Notes: generated from the sequence alone by a model not told the origin. Shown: positions 13,301 through 32,099, counted from the stretch's first letter. The stretch: DNA of 64,000 nt from Camarhynchus parvulus (GCF_901933205.1 NC_044581.1:8046001-8110000); one strand, 5' to 3'. Numbers and translations are program-made.

Positions 13301-16300
13301 GTTCCTTTAGTCCAGAAATGCACACACACACACACACCTACCGTGTGGTGGCCTTTTATAAGCAATGATTTGCCAGCTGCTTCCCCAGGCAAGGAAGTCA
13401 GTGTTGGGTATTCAGAGTATTTGCAGACGTTGGGGGGTGTAAAGACAACCTCCTGCTAATCTGAAGAAAGAGAAACCCTCTGGGCCTCACCTGCTGCCAT
13501 TAGGGGAAAGCACCAGCAGCTGTGAGTAGCAAGCACACCTTGTACCCTACCCACAGCTAACAGTGGAACCCATTTAAAGAAGCAAGATGTAGCAAACATA
13601 AAAGAATCAGCTTTGCATATCACAAAAATCAAGGGGGCAAAAAACATTGCAGGATTTTTCTGTTATCAAAGAGCTCAAGAACATGATTTTGTTGTAACTC
13701 TGGTACCAGCAGAAAACAGTGCTCCAGACCCCACTGCAAACCTTCTGTTGCTGCTTCTGTAACCAGCTGATTTAATAACTACTGTAAACAAAGCATACAT
13801 TAGCCTTGGTGTTTGCAGAATTACAGTCTCACTGTCACCCGGGTCCAGCTATTGCCTATTTCATCAAAAACTGGTAGAAATTTCTACTGATTCCTCTGCA
13901 GTGTCCTAAGGGAAACAGTAAGCACTGAGCAGTACAAAGGACACTGGTGCAGGAAAATATGCATTTTTCTTAGTTACAGTTCTTAAGAAACCACGGGTAA
14001 GATACTGGTGTCAAAAGCATAAAATCAGTGACTTAGAGGCCCTGAACAACTTCTGTTCACATAAAGCAACCAATGTTTCAAAGGACACTGAACAAAGTGA
14101 ATGAAGTTCATCAACGAATGAGGAGCATTCCTATGGTCTGGCTTGCCCAGGGAAGTAGCAAAGTCCCTACCATGGCTCACAGCCCTCCTCAGATTTTTCA
14201 AACAGCTCAGGCAGCAGTACTAATCTGAAAAGCAAGAGCAGCAGAAGCCCCAGCTCTGCCTGCTCCTGCAGATTTAGGCAGAGTGAGTGTTACTGCGGGG
14301 AACTGCTGCCCTCTGCTGTCACACCAAACAGGCCAAGTCAGTTGGAGAAAACCAGGTTTACTGCTACATATAAATAAAATCCCCCATGATAAGAACCAGC
14401 AGTTCACAGGGCAGTCAGATTTCAGGTGTGTTCAGCCAGGCCCCTCAGTTCTGGTTTTACACATTTATGAAACACCTGACCCTTCTTGCAGCACAGTCTA
14501 AGAGGCCTCTTGTAAGCCAAACTCAGCCTAAAGCAGGATTTTACCCAGCCCATCCCCTTGGCTGCAGCTGTTCCAGAGGCAAAAGCACTCAGCTGTTAGT
14601 CTGCTCAGCAAAACACCTCTTACTGCCTGCAAATCTTTTTTGTGCATTGTGAACATCACCAGGAAAGTGCCAGCCAATAATCCTGCCTGCAGCACAGAAC
14701 CTGGACTAGGCTGAAGGAATAAAATGTGTTACCCCCATCCTTGTGGGACCAGATGTGCTTCTTTCCTCATCTCAGCCTTCCCAGTGACAGTGCCACCAGG
14801 GAGCTCTGCCAACCATTACAAACACTGGCCAGATGGGGAAGCCTAAGTGAATTTGAATTACATTTATGAATGTTATGAAGTTGACTAAAGACTGAGGTCT
14901 GCATATAAGGATACTCTGCAGCGCTGATGTAGGAAAATCTTGGCCTCACTTTCCCTGAGATCTCTATGTGCTCACAATAAAAGAAAAAAAAACAGTTTAA
15001 AGAAGACCCACTGTGCCTCAGAGCCCAGCTCCAGCCTGCCCCCAGCACTCAGTTTGCACTGGGCCCACAGTGGACACATCACATCTGCCAACTTACTTGA
15101 TTTCCTCACCAGCAAAATCGAATGTTTTGGTGATTGTCACTTTTCCTGAATCTTTTGGCTTCTCCTGAGGCTTATTCCCACCGTTCTCTTCTTTAGTCTA
15201 TAAAATACATGAAGGAGAAAGCAAAACAATGTATTTGTGAAGCCAAGCCAAATTATTATTCCAAAGGGCCGAGGGCCCAACACAGACCTTGGGTAGCACT
15301 GCAATTTAGGCTGGTGGTCAAAGCAAGTCACCCACAGACAAGATAAAATAAATAAATAAATTTCATTCCACCGGAATTAAATTCCCCATTTTGGTTCCAG
15401 GCTGTCATCGAAGCTCTAAGATCAAAACAAACTAAAACAAGAAGTGAAATTGTAATAAATATAGGAAGGAGCAAGAATACATTGCAGTGGTTCAGAAAGA
15501 AAGCAAAAACCTGGAGATTTGGTTCTCTCAAACTAAGCACCACCAAGCAGAAAAGCTGCCAAGGTGAAATCCACTAAAGAATGTTTCTTTTTACTCAAGA
15601 ATAGAGAATGAGAAAACTCATCAGCAGAAAAACCAATGCTGATCTCCTTACTTGTCAATAGCATCTCTTTTATTTGAGAAGGAAAAATCTTTATGAAGCA
15701 ATTTGTCAGCAGTGCCTCAGTTTACTCAGTCACAGCTACAGCTGCTAAAAGGATACATAAAAAACCTCAACCACTGTAAGTTACAAAAACAAACCCCAAA
15801 TTCTTGGTCTAAATCAACCACACACCACAGAGATCTTCTGGAAGGCCATGCAAGCCCAAGCAGTTCACAGAGAGAACAGAGGAACTGCATGTCCCCATGA
15901 ATTATTCCAGGCTATGGAGGAACTTTCAAAGACATCTCACATTTTAGCAACCTGCCCATAAAAGTAGAACTGCTTAGAAGAAAATGTTCACTTCTCTTCT
16001 TCCCTCTGACTCTACAAGTCCCCAGCTGCTCAGCCAGTAATAAGAAGCAGGAGGGCTAAGATGAAAGGAGTCTCCTTCCAAAAGTTGCCATCAAATACTA
16101 CAAAACTACACTTGCTCCACAACCTCCCAAGAGTCATGGAAAGAAGCTTCACACAGTCAGAACTGTACTCACCAGGCAGACTCCTGTCTTCTGTTACTGA
16201 ACATTTATTGTGGCTGACCATCTAAAAACCCCAAACTGATAATTCTACCAACAGAGGCTCACTTGTGGTACGTTCTTCCCTTCTACCACCTAAAGCATGA

Positions 16301-18147
16301 AAGATTTTGACAGGCAAACACATGCACCTGGTTTTACTGAGAACCAAATCCTTTCTAACAGCTACCACACACAGAATTCTCTCTCCAGAAAAACCTCTTC
16401 CCACTGAGAGCACCTTACTGGGGCTTACAAAGGACACAAGAAAGCCAGATTCAATCCTGCAACAAATGTGCAACATGCAGCACCTTCCAGACCCCCTCCA
16501 TGAGGATGGAAGCACAGAGAGCCCAGCACAGAGCCCTCTTGTTTCCCCCCCCACACACACACACATACACAAAGCCTCCTTTTTTTTCTTTTTTTCTTTT
16601 AAGCATCAGGAAAGGCACAAGCCTCAGGGAGAGCTGTGCCCCCATGCACAACTCAGACCAAAGCTCTTCATTCCTGTGTCAAAAGAGGCATCCAGGCCCA
16701 GGAAGGGAAGCCAACAGGGCTGTGCAGGACAGCTCCAAAAGCAGCACCACCTCTGCATTTGGAAGGAAACCAGCACCTTGCAGTCTGGCCCATCAGGGGA
16801 TGTGAGTCTCACAAAGCAGAGGGGGCAGGGGCAACCCCAGCCTCTTCCCAGCCCTGTCCAACACCTGACACAGCCAGAACCAAGGGGGCATGCTCTAAAC
16901 CTCCAGGCCCTTCACACCCTCCGTGGGGGCAGGCCCAGGCCCCCATTACCTTCTTGATTTGTGTCCCTTGTGTGGCAGCCACAGCTTTGGGCTTCTGTCC
17001 TACATCACTGAGGAAACTGGCCCAAAGAGCATCCTCTTTCTTTTTTTCTTCTTCTTCTCTTCTTCTTTCTATTTGCTCTACATCATCCACTTCCTCCTCT
17101 TTCTGCTCCTCTCCATTCTGCTGGGCCTTTTCTTCCTCTTTCTCACCTGTCTCTAGCAAGAGACCTCCTTTCTTCCTCTTCCTGAAAGCAGATGCCGAAA
17201 AAGAAGAAAAAATGTACATGGAGCTGCTGCAACACTATTCCAGAGCTGAACTGTAAGCTTGGGTGAAGCAACATAATATTTCATATTTTTACTAACACAT
17301 CCACTTTGGGAGGCTCTCTCTTGACCTTGGAGTGTATGTATTTTATTAAAAGATGCTGCTGCTCAGAAAATACAGTGAGACTGATGCAGGCAGTGCCCCT
17401 GAAGTGAACTGGCCCCTTTGCATGCATTTCTGTGAGTACAGAATGGGCTGAAACACTGGCACAGGTTGGCCAGTGGCTGCCCCATCCCTGGAAGTGTTTA
17501 AGGCCAGGCTGGATGGAGCTTTGAGAGACCTGGTCTAGGGGGAGGTGTCCCTGCCCATGGTAGGAGGGTGGAACAAGGTGCTCTTTAAGGTCCCTTCCAA
17601 CCCAAACCATGCCAGGGTCCTGCGGTTCTGGGATAATGCAGGAGCCAGGAGGGGAGGAGAACCTGGGCTAGATAGAAACCAACCTCAGCTAAAGTATGTA
17701 TATACTTATATCAACGTGACAAACCCCGTCTGTGCGTGCCTTGCACTGAAAAAGGTTAATATAAACAGCTCCTGCTGGGGAGGGTTTTCAGGCACGTTGT
17801 CCGTCGGGGCCGAGGTTCTCTGCTCCTGCCACTAAACCGGAACGCAGCGCAGCGTTTCGCGTTCCCCTGCCCGGCACCGGGCCGGTTCCCAGGGCCGTAC
17901 CTGCTGCCGGGCCGGCGGGGGCTCCTCCTGCCGCGGGCCGGCCGCGGGCTGCCCGCCGGCTCCTCCTCCCGCACCAGCTCGCTCTCATCATCCTCGCTGT
18001 ACTCCGCACCTGCAAGCACACACCGTGAGCGCCGGGGGCGCCGGCAGCGCCGCCTCCCGCCCGCCGCCACTCACCCGAGGGCACATAGTCGTCATCGTCG
18101 GCCGAGGAGTACAGCTCCTGCTCCTGCTCCGACTCCGAGCCCGACAT
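1368..18147 (-). CDS. CFDP1: CFDP1, craniofacial development protein 1 (BCNT family), first five coding exons; 3' end outside window
   Basis: Coding exons, in transcript order, are 18147-18075, 18009-17901, 17181-16950, 15197-15097 and 1472-1368. Each has GT-AG borders and the phases join without a break (620 nt, 206 codons plus 2 nt). The product starts [20 protein letters not shown] and is very acidic. It continues with the EYSEDD block, a Lys/Arg-rich stretch, a Glu-rich coiled-coil-like stretch, the [12 protein letters not shown] motif, then [10 protein letters not shown] and [15 protein letters not shown]. All match vertebrate CFDP1, the homologue of yeast Swc5, which acts in SRCAP-type H2A.Z chromatin remodelling. 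The conserved C-terminal BCNT domain should be encoded by further exons left of position 1, so the CDS is 3'-partial here. Exon 2 is unusually GC-rich and encodes a Pro/Arg-rich stretch (roughly residues 42-60) unlike the mammalian sequence I recall. The ATG is the first in the CpG island and heads the conserved acidic N-terminus. Confidence 0.95.
1473..15096. other. CFDP1 intron 4 (13.6 kb), no gene recognised
   Basis: This large intron separates the exon ending FDFAGEE from the exon starting VTKEVD. Open frames in it are short (all under about 115 codons), overlap on both strands, and resemble no protein I recognise. I see no RNA gene and no intact mobile element. It holds a short CA repeat at 13321-13337 and a near-duplicate of about 20 bp around 6690-6740. 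The bulk appears to be unique sequence. Confidence 0.7.
13321..13337. repeat. (CA)n microsatellite
   Basis: A CA run of about eight units inside CFDP1 intron 4. Confidence 0.9.
15198..16949. other. CFDP1 intron 3, no gene recognised
   Basis: This is the intron between CFDP1 coding exons 3 and 4. It contains an AATA-rich patch near 15345 and a C-run plus CA repeat near 16546-16565. A 216-codon plus-strand open frame runs across this intron into the adjacent exon, but it looks like an antisense shadow of low-complexity sequence. Confidence 0.7.
16552..16564. repeat. short (CA)n repeat after a C run
   Basis: A homopolymeric C run followed by CA units, with a T-rich low-complexity stretch just downstream. 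Confidence 0.85.
17448..17633 (+). mobile_element. CR1 LINE, truncated 3' end
   Basis: The stretch contains the hallmark avian CR1 3'-end phrases in order: a block around CCTGGAAGTGTTTAAGGCCA, GACCTGGTCTAG, GGTGTCCCTGCCCATGG, then AAGGTCCCTTCCAACCCAAA, ending in degenerate GGTTCTGGGAT octamer-like sequence. It is a 5'-truncated, plus-oriented fragment without coding capacity. It sits in CFDP1 intron 2, about 270 bp from exon 2. CR1 is the dominant LINE of birds, so this also supports the avian assignment. Confidence 0.92.
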
Positions 18148-18800
18148 GCTGCGGCCCGGCCCCGCCGCCTCGCTGCTCCCGCCCGCGCCGCCCAGAGCGC
18201 CGCCGCCGCCGCCCGCGGGCGCCCCCTGGCGGGCAGGAAGAACAGCCGCGCCTCCGGGGCGGCGCCGCGCGCGGGGAGCAGAGAGGAGAGTCCGCCAGCG
18301 GGCCAGAGCGTCCCACCGGGACTCCCAGCGTTCCTTGCGGCCCACAGCCGTTCCCATGGCAGCGCGGGGTCAGGGCGGGGCCCGACTTCCCGGAGGCCAG
18401 CGCTGATTGGAGAAATACCATGTCTATCATCTTACAACGCTTCCCATTGGCTGCGGGGGCGGAAGGGGCGATGACGGATGGCGGCGGGGCGGATGCGGGG
18501 ATGGACGGCGGCGAAGCGGGCGGCGGTGGCGGCGGGCTCCTGCAGCAGATCCTCAGCCTTCGCCTCGTGCCCCGCGTGGGCAATGGCACCACCACCTACT
18601 CCAGCCCGCTCTCCACCTTCCCAGGTACCTCCCTGCTCGGAGCGGCCTCCGCCCGCCGGGGCCGCTGGAGGCCTGCGGGCCGCGGGCCGCCCTCACAGCC
18701 CTTCTCTCCGCAGAGATGTGGTACGGCGTCTTCCTGTGGGCAGTCGTCTCTTCCCTTGCCTTCCACGTCCCGGCCGCGCTGCTTGCCCTCTTCACGCTCC
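17800..18800. promoter_or_regulatory. CpG island with bidirectional CFDP1/TMEM170A promoter
   Basis: The stretch is strongly GC- and CpG-rich compared with flanking DNA and covers the first exons of both divergent genes. The two ATGs (18147 minus, 18471 plus) are 323 bp apart. The gap holds GC boxes (for example GGGCGGGGCC near 18374 and GGGGGCGG near 18454) and two ATTGG (inverted CCAAT) motifs at about 18406-18410 and 18445-18449. No TATA box is seen. This is the usual layout of a housekeeping head-to-head promoter. Exact transcription starts cannot be read from the sequence. Confidence 0.85.
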
Positions 18801-19586
18801 GGCACCACAAGTACGGCAGGTTCATGTCCGTGAGCGTGCTGCTGATGGGCATCGTGGGACCCATCACCGCCGGCACCCTCACAAGTACGGCAGGGCCGGG
18901 GGCTGTGGCGATCAGAGGTTGCCTTCGGGAGCGCGTGGGATGGCGGTGTTCCCCGGGATGGAGATTTTCGTTCTGGCTTTATTTCCCCCTTGCCCCACGT
19001 TTGAAATGGTTGGACCCCGTGTCAGGCCCTGCATCGGGCATACCAAACGTGCCCATCAGGTGCACAGCCAAGGGGCTTTCACATTTCTGAGCACCGGGAG
19101 GAAAATCTCTCAGAGGTTTGGGGTCAGTGCCCAGAACTAGGTAATGTTTGCAGCCTGTGGGCAGTGGGTGGGGCACCTTGTGACAAAGGTGTGTCCCAAA
19201 CCACCCCAGCCCCCACACCTGCTGGAGGTCTCAGCAGAGTTTCAGCACCACTTCTCCCATTGCCACCAGCAAGCTCTGGTTCCTGCCTGAGGTTTGTCAG
19301 GCATGCCCAGCCCAGCATTCCTGCCTGCTGCTGAGCAGGGAGAGGTTCAGACCCTGCTGTTCTCTGCCCCAGCCTCACATCCTGAGGCTCCCCCCTCATC
19401 CCTGTGCAGAGCAGCTGTCTCACATTCACATCTTGGCTTTTCCCCCTCTCCACAGGTGCTGCCATTGCTGGAGTTTACAGAGCTGCGGGGAAAAAAATGA
19501 TTCCCTTTGAGGCGCTCATTTTTGGCGTGGGCCAGACGTTCTGTGTGGTGGTGGTTTCCTTCCTGCGCATTCTGGCCACTCTGTAG
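18471..19586 (+). CDS. TMEM170A: TMEM170A, transmembrane protein 170A, complete
   Basis: Exons 18471-18624, 18714-18884 and 19456-19586 join in phase with GT-AG introns to 151 codons plus stop (human about 144). Conserved features are LLQQILSL, RVGNGT (a likely N-glycosylation site near the N-terminus), then three hydrophobic segments. These are MWYGVFLWAVVSSLAFHV, a segment after LRHHKYGRFM ending GIVGPITAG, and a C-terminal helix ending SFLRILATL. The family are small three-pass ER and nuclear-envelope proteins; TMEM170A is reported to influence ER sheet formation and nuclear pore assembly. The N-terminus before LLQQ is a Gly-rich stretch unlike the mammalian one. Two in-frame ATGs are possible, 18471 and 18501. 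The second has the better context (G at -3 and +4) and gives a length nearer human. An upstream in-frame ATG at 18420 lies in the promoter region and was not used. Confidence 0.95.
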
Positions 19587-20010
19587 CTCCTCTGGAGAGG
19601 CTGGAGAACACAAACCAGAGGGGGAGCACAGGACCCGCTGCCTCAGAACAAATCACAGGGAGCACAGCTCCAGCCTTGTGTTTCTTCTGCTGATTTAAGG
19701 AATTGGGACGGCTCGCTCTTGCCTCCAGCCTGGCTCGAAATTTTAAAATGGTGAATTTTGTTACTTTTTGGTAACATTAAGTGCCAAGTGAAACTTTATT
19801 TCTCTGGAGGGTAGGAAAATGGCTCCAGAGGAGGAGACCTGGGTACCTGTCACCAGTGATGAATTGTAGTAACAGGACATGACTGAAATGGGACACCAGC
19901 TGTGCTGGGGTAGGAACAGGACCAGAGTGACATCGTGTCCCCAGAGCTCACTCACCACTTTATTGCTTGGTTTTCAGTGAACCTGAAGCTCTTTTAATGT
20001 CAGTTTTTAA

Positions 20011-20016
20011 ATTAAA
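20011..20016 (+). terminator. candidate TMEM170A poly(A) signal (ATTAAA)
   Basis: ATTAAA lies 425 nt after the TMEM170A stop and is followed by T-rich sequence, as expected near a cleavage site. It is the first plausible plus-strand signal after the stop. Longer 3' UTR forms cannot be excluded. Confidence 0.45.
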
Positions 20017-20049
20017 AAATTGTTTTCTTCCTGGCCCAAACTTCTTAAT

Positions 20050-20250
20050 ACCAGGTGATAGCCTGTAGGGGGGCAGTAGAATGTAATCTTACCCCTCCAT
20101 GAGTTGCAGCTGGGATCAATTACTAGAAATTAAGAACACCTGTAACTAATGAGAGCAAGTGCCATAAAAGGGTGTAGCAAGAAGAGGAGTCAGATGGCTG
20201 CTGCAAGGATCCAGAGGAGTCAGTGCTCAGAGGAGCTGCTCCATGAGAAG
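20050..20250 (+). mobile_element. Possible solo LTR-derived segment
   Basis: The segment starts near GTGATAGCCTGTAGGGGGGC and carries a CATAAAAGG TATA-like box at about 20163-20171. A purine-rich GAGGAGTCAG-type stretch occurring twice follows. This resembles a U3/R part of an avian endogenous retroviral LTR. No internal viral genes are present and I could not define terminal TG/CA ends or a target-site duplication. An old non-LTR promoter fragment is an alternative. Confidence 0.3.
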
Positions 20251-20269
20251 CACTAAGAAGGTATGAAGC

Positions 20270-20659
20270 TTAGAAGCTATGGGATCCTTGCAGCTTAAGG
20301 ATAATAGAACTGTTGCAGTGCACTGTTCTAATATGCAAGGCAACAATAGCCATAGTGGATTTGGGAGCAGCAAAAGGAAAACTCATTTTAGATGGATGAT
20401 AGTGCAGATTTGTGTCTGGGAGCTCTGGCTGTGAATGCTGTGCAGGGAAAATGACTGGTGTAAAAAAGATTTTGTGAATTTTATTACAGCAAAGCCCTTC
20501 TGGCCCTGTGAATGTTTTGCTCAGAGGCAAAGCAGAGTGGAATGGGCACTCCAGAAATCCCAGGTGTGCATGTGGGTGTGCACAGCTCTCCTCAGGCTTT
20601 GAAGGAGACTTGTGTTTCCAAAGGACCCTGTTCTCCTTTGACTTGCTGAGGCTGTTCAT
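20270..20659 (-). other. Unassigned 129-codon open frame
   Basis: This minus-strand frame between TMEM170A and SLC12A3 has a start codon and a fairly ordinary amino-acid mix (for example the segment FFTPVIFPAQHSQPELPDTN). I recognise no family. It could be a downstream exon of the same hypothetical transcript as the 273-codon frame at 21983-22804, or chance. There is no direct evidence of expression. Confidence 0.15.
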
Positions 20660-21309
20660 GTTGGTGTGCTGGAGCTGGGTGTCTGCACTGATCTGGAAGT
20701 GGCACTTTTATCCAGCTTGGATAAAATCCCTGCTGCTGCTGAGAGCTGCCTGGCCAGGCTGGGCTGTGACTGGGTGTCCCCAGTGCAGGGACTGTGCCAC
20801 GTTTTCAGCATCCAGCCCACAGTGTGCCAGGGCTGGGAGAGCTGCAGGGCTCCTGGCAGGAGCCTGGGTGATTCCTGTGTCCATGTGAACACAAATCAAC
20901 CCTTCTCCACAGGCAGCACTGTCTCCTCATGAATTGTTTTAGTTTGTTTTGCTTTTAAGTGACTTTTAACTAACTGGTAGCTCTGCATTGTGCCCAGAGT
21001 TGTGCTGCATGGCTGGGGCACTTGAGCAGCTCACTGGGTGCTTCCTGGGGCTTGGTTCTTTGGGGAAGCTGAGGTTGAATTCCAGGGATGTGGCTGGGCA
21101 GTGCAGCCACCCCTAGGGGTTTGCTGTGCTGTGTTTGTACCCAGCTCACACGGGTGGGCTGCAGAGGGGAAGCACTGTTTGTGTCCAGTCTTTAGGGGAC
21201 AGTTCCCATCTGTGTCTTCATTGAATTCCTGTGGTTTCCAAATCAGTTCCTTTTGTATGTGCAGTATTTTCTAGGGCCATTTATCTACCATGTCCTCAGT
21301 GCTGGAATG

Positions 21310-21412
21310 ACTGGAGGTGGCACTTAGTGCCATGGTCTGGATGACAAGGTGTGACCAGTCAAAGGTTGGACTGGATCTTAGAGAGCTTTTCTAAACTAAA
21401 TTGATTCTGTGA
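21310..21412 (+). mobile_element. CR1 LINE, truncated 3' end (second subfamily)
   Basis: The sequence has the typical CR1 phrases GGTGGCACTTAGTGCCATGG and GACAAGGTG, a variant of the GTCAAAGGTTGGACT block, and a terminal GATTCTGTGAC corresponding to the CR1 octamer tail. It differs in subfamily from the copy at 17448-17633. It is only the last ~100 bp and non-coding. Confidence 0.85.
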
Positions 21413-21841
21413 CCCTTCAACAGGGCACTGTGTTTATCAGGGAAAAGGGTTTCTCTGTGCACTGACTCCTCAAGAGTGGTCTGTCAATGGTGGGACGTGT
21501 TTTGCAGGAGCTACTAATTGAGATTACTCTAAATTTTAGCCTATGGTAATTCAGGGAATATAGATGCACAGTTTAGGAAATAATTTAATGTGAATCCTTC
21601 TCCTTAGGTGGGGGAGGTCCAAGTGGTGTAACTTATACTAAACCCTGGATCTGTGGAGAACCCTGTGTGCTGTGCTGCTTGTAGAGAGCCAGTCTTCCTG
21701 CCAGGGCAGAAACAATGAAAAAGAAGGAATAAGCTTTCTTTCTTTCTTTTCCCCCTTCCCACTTCATATTTCAGCATGTGTACAGAGTGCACAGTTTAAT
21801 TTGCAGGTGTTATCCTGTGTTTTCCTGGATGGATTAAAAGT

Positions 21842-21875
21842 ATGTCATGGAATTTGAAATGTCATGGAATTTGAA
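21842..21875. repeat. 17-bp tandem duplication
   Basis: The unit ATGTCATGGAATTTGAA occurs twice back to back. Confidence 0.9.
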
Positions 21876-21982
21876 TAGGGTGGGTCTGGTTTTACCTTTC
21901 AGGTGACACCAGACACCAATGTCCTGAGCAGCTGCTGTGCTCTCCTTCACCCTGCACTGGTGCCTGGCACCCTCAATAGCCA

Positions 21983-22804
21983 TTAAGCTGATTGCAACTG
22001 AGAAAGCACTTTATCCATGTGCCCCATGCTACAGCAAGAGGAGGTTTCCTTGCAGGAACAGGGCTGAGGGGTGCAGGACACAAATGGGGCTGTTACAGAG
22101 CTCAGAACAAGTGAAAATTGCTCAGTAAAGTCACTCAGTGCTGGATGAACTGAAAACCTCCCATTTTCTATCCCTTGGGATCTCTGAGAGTCTCGTTTGA
22201 GGAGGTTCTGGCTTACTTGAAGAGTTGGCAGCTTGACCGTGTTTGGAGCTGGCAATGTCTCTCTATGCCTGGATGCTGTGAAATTTTCAGGGAATTCTTG
22301 CATAAAAGGTGAACAATCAGCTGATTTGTCTTGACACATAAGCACAGGAGGCAAGTTCTTTGTGTCACCTTGGAGAGAGCATCCTGCGCTCTGCTGGCTG
22401 CTGCTGGTAATCTCCCCCTCCAGTAAAACCAGAGCTAAACAGAAAGGAGGAGTAGCCTTGAGCTGAAGCACCAGATGGCAGTTGAAGCACTGGTGGCGGT
22501 TTCCTCCCCTCATGGGTTTGGCCTTCCCTTTCCATTCCTTTATTCCAAGTGAGGCATATGGAGGAATCCCTTCGTTTTCTTCAGGTATTGACAGACTTTG
22601 CTCAGTCAAACTTGCCAAAAACTGCAAAGAGCTGGCAAAAACATCAACACTGAGGTGTCCTGGGCTCAGCAGTGCTGTGAGCCTCTGCTGGGGAGCCCAA
22701 CCAGTGTGCTGGTCAAGGAAACACCTTCTGGAGAAGCTGCCTGCCCTGGAGGAACACCCACTTATGCTGAGGCTCCCTGTGTGTGACATCCCCTCTGCCC
22801 CCAC
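21983..22804 (-). other. Unassigned 273-codon open frame, possible uncharacterised exon
   Basis: The frame is open for 273 codons from an ATG at 22804. The middle part reads like real coding sequence: LSIPEENEGIPPYASLGIKE, then GNRHQCFNCHLVLQLK with a Cys-x2-Cys pair, then EFPENF and KLPTLQ. A good donor (CAA|GTAAGC, exon edge at 22217) and possible acceptors (edges at 22621 or 22631) would delimit an exon of about 405-415 nt in the same frame. I recognise no family with confidence. A weak resemblance to C16orf46-type proteins (basic stretch before a Cys pair, then an FPxxF stretch) is only a memory-based guess. It could alternatively be a chance frame in non-coding DNA or part of a long SLC12A3 3' UTR. 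Confidence 0.3.
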
Positions 22805-23606
22805 CCAGCTTCCTCGTGCTCACAACTGCAGCTGTCATGAACAAATCTTTGTATGATTGAAAAGTCTGTACATTTTATTTTTCTACTGACACGCCTAATC
22901 CTGGTGGTGATTATCAGTAAATTCTGTAACTCTTGAGGTGAATGAGTCGTGTGTGTTCCTTCTGCAGCAGGACAAGGGGACCTGGGTTGTGCTTTAGCAA
23001 ATGAGCTGCACTCCTGCTTTGCTTGGGGCAATGTGCACCAGAAATGTTCTGGTTCTGGTGGTAAATGTTGTCTCCATTAGGAGCTGGACCTGCATCTGCA
23101 GCCAGGCACCACAGTCTGAGGTGACATCTCACTGCTGCTCAGTTTTTGGGGACAGGCTTAGCTGTTGTCCCTGTCCCTGAGGGGACATGCTGGGGCCCTG
23201 CAGCCCCTAGGCTTGGTGCTGACCTGCTCCCAGCGCCTGGGGCCGTTCCACCCTGGGCCAGTGGCTTTGCTGGGCCAGTATTCGGTCCCTGCACACCACC
23301 TGGGCTCTCCTGGGCATGCAGGTGCAGGAGCCCATAAACTCCCCTGCCTGGCTCTGGCTAACCCCAGGCCAGAGCAGTACCTGCACTGCAGGGCCAGCAT
23401 TGCTGTTTATGGATGTACAACCTCCAGAGCCTGAGATGGGCCAAACAAGCATTTGTAAGAGGGTGGCAGCTGTGCCTGGTGGGCATTTCCAGAGGGCTGG
23501 TAACCACCGTGCCTTCACTGCTCCCCCAGAGTCCCAGAGGAGCACGCTGCAGGATCAAAACTGGCCTGAAAAATTCACATCCCAAGTCATCAGGAATGCA
23601 GGAGGT

Positions 23607-32037
<8,431 letters not shown>

Positions 32038-32093
32038 TGCCCCTGCCCAGCAGCCTGCCAGGTGGGGGACAGGGTGGAGAGAGGCCTGCTGGC

Positions 32094-32099
32094 TTTATA
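32094..32099 (-). promoter_or_regulatory. SLC12A3 TATA box
   Basis: The minus strand reads GGGTATAAAGCC, with TATAAA ending 56 nt before the SLC12A3 ATG. A start site about 25-30 nt downstream would leave a 5' UTR of about 30 nt. This agrees with a tissue-restricted, TATA-driven promoter and contrasts with the CpG-island promoter of CFDP1/TMEM170A. Confidence 0.65.

Larger units (their letters stand above)
19587..23606. other. Convergent intergenic region between TMEM170A and SLC12A3
   Basis: This 4-kb stretch holds the TMEM170A 3' UTR, an LTR-like segment (about 20050-20250), a CR1 3' end (21310-21412), a 17-bp tandem duplication (21842-21875) and two minus-strand open frames I cannot assign (20270-20659 and 21983-22804). 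A minus-strand AATAAA at 22879-22874 could be a second SLC12A3 poly(A) signal. No trace of HERPUD1 or CETP exons was recognised. Confidence 0.6.

Noticed and set aside
16307..16957. 216-codon plus-strand open frame
   Set aside because: It overlaps the CFDP1 intron 3 and exon 3 region in antisense, includes low-complexity T- and CA-rich translation, and resembles no protein. It is best explained as a shadow frame.
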